Assembly (NCBI RefSeq): GCF_001279695.1
Contig: NZ_LGDD01000339.1
Location: 1 to 64,000 of the forward strand
DNA: 64,000 nt
From: Streptomyces sp. WM6378
GTDB taxonomy: Bacteria; Actinomycetota; Actinomycetes; Streptomycetales; Streptomycetaceae
Reading direction: 5' to 3'
Shown: positions 60,247-64,000 of the stretch, in pieces
Layout: each line of letters begins with the position of its first letter
How positions within the stretch are numbered: the stretch's first letter is position 1
Made by a program: the position numbers and the translations under genes
The notes under the pieces: generated by a model
What the model was told of the DNA's origin: nothing
What the model saw: only the letters and a program-made list of their open reading frames with translations
Databases searched by the model: none

Positions 60247-61254
60247 TCACGAGGACTGACGGTGAACCAGCATGGGCTCCACGCCCGGCATCTCGGGCGC
60301 GGTGCCCGTGTCGACCAGCTCGTGCAGCATGTCCGCGATCCGTCCGGGCTCGGGCAGGTCGAGACGTACGGTGGTGAGCGCGGGCCGTTCGAGCGCGGCG
60401 AGCACCAGGTCGTCACAGCCCACGACAGCCACGTCATCAGGGACGGAAATGCCCTCGTCCTGGAGCGCGCGCACGAGCAGCGCCGCGTACTCGTCGTTGT
60501 AGGCGAACACCCCGTCCAGGCCCAACTCCCGCCAGCGGGCCGCGAGTTCGGCGGCGGACTCCCGGGTGTAGGCCAGCTCGACCGCACTGACGCTCGCCCT
60601 GCTGCGGGCCGCGACGCTCTCGGCGCCGGCCAGGCGCGGCCGGGCGAAGGTGTCGAGGCCGCGCTCCTTCGGCATCACGACACCGATGGTGGTCCGCCCT
60701 CGGGAGACGAGGTGTTCGACGGCGAGCGCGCCGATGCGGGCGTGGTCGAAGGCGATGGTGTGGACGCCCTCCACCGGGCGGGCGGCGAAGGCCACCACCG
60801 CGCGCACCCCGGCCCGGCGCAGCACCGTGGCGGCTTCGGCGGTGAGGCTGCCGCCGTCGAGGGCGACCACGGCCGCCGGACGCAGCTCGGCCCAGGCGCG
60901 GGCGGCGCCGACCGCGTCGGAGAAGCGTCCGGCGTGCAGCACGGTGGTGTATCCGTGCCGTTCGAGTTCGCTGTGCAGATCGTCGAGCCAGGTGCTGACC
61001 AGGCGGCCGACCGCCGAGACGGACGCCGGCATCAGCACCAGGTTGCTGCGCCCCGCGCGCAGCGACCGGGCGGCGGCGTGCGGAACGTAGCCCAGCTGGT
61101 CGGCCGCTGCGCGCACGCGGGCCCGCGTGCTGTCGCTGACACGGTGCGCCTGGGTGTCGTTGAGTACGAAGGACACGGTGGCCCGCGACACGCCGGCCAG
61201 GCGCGCGACGTCCGCGCTCGTGACGGCCGCCCGCGCGGTCAGCTCCTCGGCCAT
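60247..61254 (-). CDS. LacI-family transcriptional repressor
   Basis: 335 aa. N-terminal LacI HTH with hinge helix (VTSADVARLAGVSRATVSFVLN, about 13-34; AADQLGYVPHAAARSLR to about 65). The rest is the periplasmic-binding-protein-like sensor (LVLMPASVSAVGRLVSTW; YNDEYAALLVRALQDEGISVPDDVAVVGCDD; LTTVRLDLPEPGRIADMLHELV). The ligand is probably a sugar or glycosylated ester. Two copies of the TTACACGTGTAA-type site lie upstream, so it is autoregulated, and more copies precede the esterase and transporter genes. Confidence 0.95.
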   Translation of the reverse strand: MAEELTARAAVTSADVARLAGVSRATVSFVLNDTQAHRVSDSTRARVRAAADQLGYVPHAAARSLRAGRSNLVLMPASVSAVGRLVSTWLDDLHSELERHGYTTVLHAGRFSDAVGAARAWAELRPAAVVALDGGSLTAEAATVLRRAGVRAVVAFAARPVEGVHTIAFDHARIGALAVEHLVSRGRTTIGVVMPKERGLDTFARPRLAGAESVAARSRASVSAVELAYTRESAAELAARWRELGLDGVFAYNDEYAALLVRALQDEGISVPDDVAVVGCDDLVLAALERPALTTVRLDLPEPGRIADMLHELVDTGTAPEMPGVEPMLVHRQSS

Positions 61255-61303
61255 GGCGCCCTTCCCTGGCTGTCACCGGTCGCCCCGACCAGTACCAACC
61301 AAG

Positions 61304-61402
61304 GTTACACGCGTTACACGGAGAGGGCAGCAGTGCCCGGTTCCCCACACGTGCCGGCCGGTGCCGGTCTCTCACCGGTCGGCCAGAGATCACACGTGTA
61401 AC
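61304..61402. promoter_or_regulatory. LacI-type operator pair upstream of the repressor gene
   Basis: GTTACACGCGTTAC (61304-61317, 12 of 14 matches to GTTACACGTGTAAC; it can also be read as direct GTTACACG half-sites) and ATCACACGTGTAAC (61389-61402, 12 of 14). Centres are 85 bp apart, 50 to 150 bp upstream of the repressor start. Confidence 0.82.
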
Positions 61403-61458
61403 GACTTACCTTGCGCCCCGCCCGGGCACGCATGACCTCCACGCCTCCACGCCAGACG

Positions 61459-63009
61459 TCACTCGCGCGCCGATACCCGTCCGTACAGACGGCGCACCTG
61501 CTCCGCGAGGTCGTCCACGGGCGCGGTGGCCGAGCTGAAGCGCATCGTGGTGCGGGTGTCCGCGCCGTAGCGCTTCCACTCGGGCATGGCTGCGTGGTTC
61601 GGGTCGCCGGTCCGGATGAACGAGATCCACGCACGGTGCATCGCGTCCGCCAGTCCGCGTTCCGCGGCCGGGTCGATCCCCTCGGCCAGTGGCGCGTGGG
61701 CCCAGTCGGCCAGGTTGTCGAAGACGAAGGGGAGCTCCAGACAGTGGGCGGCGGCGAACACGCCATCTTGTGCGGGCGCCGGGAAGTCGAACTCGTAGGC
61801 CCAGACGGGGTGCCCCAACTCCGCCCTGGATTCGGCCAGTTGGACGCCGGGGGCCCGGAACAGTTCGTCGGTGATGAGGTCCATGAGCACGTCCACCGGC
61901 CGGGCGCCGGGCCGGGCCCGCTCGTACGCGTCGTACACCTCGGCGCCCGCCGCGGGGAAGGTCTCGGCGACCCGCGCGGCCACCTGTTCGCGGGTGGCCG
62001 ACGCGTAGCCCTCGTCCAGGGCGAAGCCGAAGTTGGCCTCGTCCCGGGTCCAGCCGACGAGTACGTCGATGTCGGTCGCGGCGCCGTGAAGGAGGGTCGT
62101 CGCGGGATGGCGGAACAGGGTGACGTCGTCGCGTACGGGCAGGAAGGGGGTGGGCCAGTATCCCCAGCGCGCGGTGCGGGCGAACAGTCCTCCGGCGGCC
62201 TCCAGCAGCCGCGGCCAGGGCAGTTCGCGGAGTTCGTCGACGCTCTTCACCCCGGCCGCCTCCAGGAAGGCATCTTCGCGCTGCCGGTATTCCTCACGCG
62301 TCGGGATGCTCAGGCCGAGGGGCGGGCTCTGCAGGATGACCCGCTGGAACAGGCCCTGCGCTTCGGGGTGTCCGGCCAGGGAAGCGGCGGAGACGGCGCC
62401 GCCCGACTGGCCGGCGACCGTGATGCGGTCCGGGTCGCCACCGAAGTGCGCGATGTTGTCGCGGACCCAGCGCAGTGCGGCGAGTTGGTCCGTGAGCCAG
62501 AGGTTGGCGGGCCCGTCGTCGGCCTCCCCGTCCTGGCCGAAGGACAGGTAACCGAGCGGTCCGATGCGGTAGTTGAGGGTGACGACGACCAAGTCGCCGT
62601 CGCGCGCGAAGGTCTCGCCGGAGTAGATGGGCAGCGCCCCGGAGCCCGAGACGAAGCCACCGCCGTGGATCCAGACCAGCACGGGCCGCTTGGCGTCGTC
62701 GACCGCCGGGGTCCACACGTTGAGCGTCAGGCAGTCCTCGTCGAACGGCGGGCTTCCGTGACCACCCAGGACCGGGTCACCGCCCGCCAGGAACATCTGC
62801 GGCGCGCTGGGTCCGTACGCGGTTGCGTCCCGAGTGCCGTCCCAGCCCGGGTGCGGCCGCGCGGGGCGCCACCTGAGCTCGCCCACCGGCGGCGCGGCGT
62901 ACGGCACCCCTCTGAAGGCGACGACTCCCCCCTCGCCTGCGGCGGCACCGCGCAACCGACCGGCCGGCAGCCGGACGACGGGCGAGACCTCACCTGATGC
63001 ATCAGCCAT
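61459..63009 (-). CDS. Type-B carboxylesterase
   Basis: 516 aa. Carboxylesterase type B signature: EDCLTLNVWTP, oxyanion WIHGGGF (about 113-119), nucleophile Ser202 in GQSGGAVSA, acidic residue in TRDEANF and His in AAHCLELPFVF (about 425). No signal peptide is visible, so it is cytoplasmic. Preceded on its minus strand by a region with two LacI-type operators that it shares with the divergent MFS transporter. The set suggests uptake of an ester followed by its hydrolysis. Confidence 0.93.
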   Translation of the reverse strand: MADASGEVSPVVRLPAGRLRGAAAGEGGVVAFRGVPYAAPPVGELRWRPARPHPGWDGTRDATAYGPSAPQMFLAGGDPVLGGHGSPPFDEDCLTLNVWTPAVDDAKRPVLVWIHGGGFVSGSGALPIYSGETFARDGDLVVVTLNYRIGPLGYLSFGQDGEADDGPANLWLTDQLAALRWVRDNIAHFGGDPDRITVAGQSGGAVSAASLAGHPEAQGLFQRVILQSPPLGLSIPTREEYRQREDAFLEAAGVKSVDELRELPWPRLLEAAGGLFARTARWGYWPTPFLPVRDDVTLFRHPATTLLHGAATDIDVLVGWTRDEANFGFALDEGYASATREQVAARVAETFPAAGAEVYDAYERARPGARPVDVLMDLITDELFRAPGVQLAESRAELGHPVWAYEFDFPAPAQDGVFAAAHCLELPFVFDNLADWAHAPLAEGIDPAAERGLADAMHRAWISFIRTGDPNHAAMPEWKRYGADTRTTMRFSSATAPVDDLAEQVRRLYGRVSARE

Positions 63010-63419
63010 GGGATTCCTTCCAGCAGGCGCCTTGCACGATTCAACAGCCGAGCGGATGTCGCGTAACTCTGCCGTTCGTCACTAAAGCTGCATATTCCTA
63101 TCGCCGCAAGGGTAGCCCGCCAGTAGCTACACGTGTAACAGCAAGAGAGTAGACCGACGGTCACGATTCCCGCCTCAAACCCTCCACACCCCTACCCACA
63201 GCGCCACTCCTGGTGCTACACAATCCCTACCGCCGAGCCTTACACGTGTAACGCGATATCTGGAACACCGGTGCCCGCCTCCTCCCTGCGGCGCATCCCG
63301 AATTCCCGCGTCACACGCCCGTCGCCGGTTTCCCCCTCCACTCCGTCCCCCAGGAGTCGACATGCATCCCCTCATCCACCGCTCGGCGGACCGCCCGCCC
63401 GCTCCCGCCGGAGGTCGTC
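63010..63419. other. Divergent promoter region between esterase and MFS genes
   Basis: 410 bp with no gene. It contains two operator copies (63126-63139 and 63239-63252) and must hold both divergent promoters. Composition is clearly lower in GC than the flanking genes around 63080-63250. Confidence 0.7.
63126..63252. promoter_or_regulatory. LacI-type operator pair between carboxylesterase and MFS genes
   Basis: GCTACACGTGTAAC (63126-63139) and CTTACACGTGTAAC (63239-63252) each match GTTACACGTGTAAC at 13 of 14 positions. Centres are 113 bp apart. Position between divergent genes lets one repressor control both. Confidence 0.88.
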
Positions 63420-64000
63420 GTGACCAACGGTGAACTGATCGGGCCGCAGGCGTCCGAAGCGACTGAGCCGCACAAGCGCGGCCTCATGCTGCTCCTCCTC
63501 GTCGCCAACTCCTCCATGCTGGCCGTGTACATGGGGGTCGGTTCCGTACTGCTCCCGACCCAGATCGCCGAGATCGACCCGGCGAACAAGGTCGCTGTCC
63601 TGGGCGTCGTGGGCGGGGTCAGCGCGGTGTTCGCCACCGCGTTCAACCCGATCGCCGGCGCCCTCTCGGACCGTACGGGACGCCGCAATCCATGGGTCCT
63701 GGGCGGCGCACTCGCCTCACTGGCGCTGCTCGCGTTCCTGGGCAGCGTGCACACGGCGCTGCTTGTCGGCATCGGGTGGTGCCTGGTGCAGGCGACGATG
63801 AACGTCTACCAGGCCGCGGTCACCGCCGTCGTGCCGGACCGCATCCCCGTGGCGCGCCGCGGCACCGCCTCCGCCCTGGTCGGACTCGGGCTGCCGATCG
63901 GCGGCACGGCCGGAGTGCTGATCGCCTCGCAGACGTCCGGCCAGCCCACGCTCGGCTACCTGGTGCTGGGAGCCTTGGCGGCCGGCGCGGCGGTCCTGCT
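63420..64000 (+). CDS. MFS transporter (partial, cut by window end)
   Basis: The first 193 codons of a major-facilitator protein, from GTG 63420 with GGAGG upstream. Helix 1 (LMLLLLVANSSMLAVYMGVG), helix 2 with the MFS loop GALSDRTGRRNPWV (D-R-x-G-R-R signature), helices 3 to 5 and the start of helix 6 are visible. It probably imports the substrate of the two esterases. It is controlled with them by the LacI-type sites. Confidence 0.9.
   Translation, partial: MTNGELIGPQASEATEPHKRGLMLLLLVANSSMLAVYMGVGSVLLPTQIAEIDPANKVAVLGVVGGVSAVFATAFNPIAGALSDRTGRRNPWVLGGALASLALLAFLGSVHTALLVGIGWCLVQATMNVYQAAVTAVVPDRIPVARRGTASALVGLGLPIGGTAGVLIASQTSGQPTLGYLVLGALAAGAAVL

Noticed and set aside
1..64000. CRISPR arrays, tRNA and rRNA genes
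   Set aside because: No regularly spaced repeats, cloverleaf-like segments or rRNA signatures were recognised anywhere in the window.

Overview
The window is high-GC actinobacterial DNA. Gene density, GTG/TTG starts with purine-rich ribosome binding sites, a SARP/AfsR-type regulator, an endo-H-like glycosidase and only two in-frame TTA codons that I could find all point to Streptomyces or a close relative. The mix of many small regulator-plus-target pairs, exported hydrolases, an insertion sequence and several gene remnants suggests an accessory chromosomal arm. I see no rRNA, tRNA or CRISPR array.

Layout. 1-1829: an IS110-family element with a candidate bridge-RNA leader. 1830-8962: a TrmB/LuxR-type regulator, a secreted beta-propeller, an ECF sigma/anti-sigma pair, a membrane molybdopterin oxidoreductase fused to a cytochrome b domain, and an endonuclease/exonuclease/phosphatase-fold protein. 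9095-13543: regulator-target pairs (TetR with a FAD monooxygenase; MarR with an EthD protein and three near-identical palindromic operators) plus an Imm5-like protein and a broken scramblase-like gene. 13823-18238: a small secreted protein, a DUF2231-Rieske protein, an M20 amidohydrolase and an EamA exporter. 18577-24239: a 1038-aa SARP-NB-ARC-TPR regulator. Beside it is a 63-aa exported peptide gene with a perfect 10-residue periodic repeat, an ATP-grasp enzyme gene on the peptide's strand, and then a vWA protein. This peptide/TPR regulator/ATP-grasp neighbourhood is the best candidate for an undescribed system.

24407-40502: exported enzymes (a TTA-containing lipase behind an 18-bp palindrome, a ChW-repeat protein, a berberine-bridge-type oxidase, a TTA-containing sphingomyelinase D-like phospholipase), a three-gene two-component operon, a ferredoxin-MBL protein with its MarR regulator, a DUF3533 membrane protein, an isolated trpF, and Eis-like and DUF genes. 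40810-48781: small regulator-target pairs interleaved with decay: a cupin missing its core, a TetR remnant, and a methyltransferase and an XRE-cupin regulator that have both lost their 5' ends at one shared junction. An endo-beta-N-acetylglucosaminidase H and a blasticidin-S-deaminase-like gene also lie here.

48874-58517 is a coherent catabolic cluster on the minus strand: aryl-CoA ligase, thioesterase, salicylyl-CoA 5-hydroxylase fused to an old-yellow-enzyme domain, nitrilase, gentisate 1,2-dioxygenase, FAH hydrolase, maleate cis-trans isomerase and a PaaX-type regulator. The gene set fits salicylate (possibly made from a nitrile) -> salicylyl-CoA -> gentisate -> maleylpyruvate -> maleate + pyruvate -> fumarate. 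58906-64000 is a local regulon: a LacI-family repressor, two esterases and an MFS transporter (cut by the window end), tied together by three pairs of the same GTTACACGTGTAAC-like operator.
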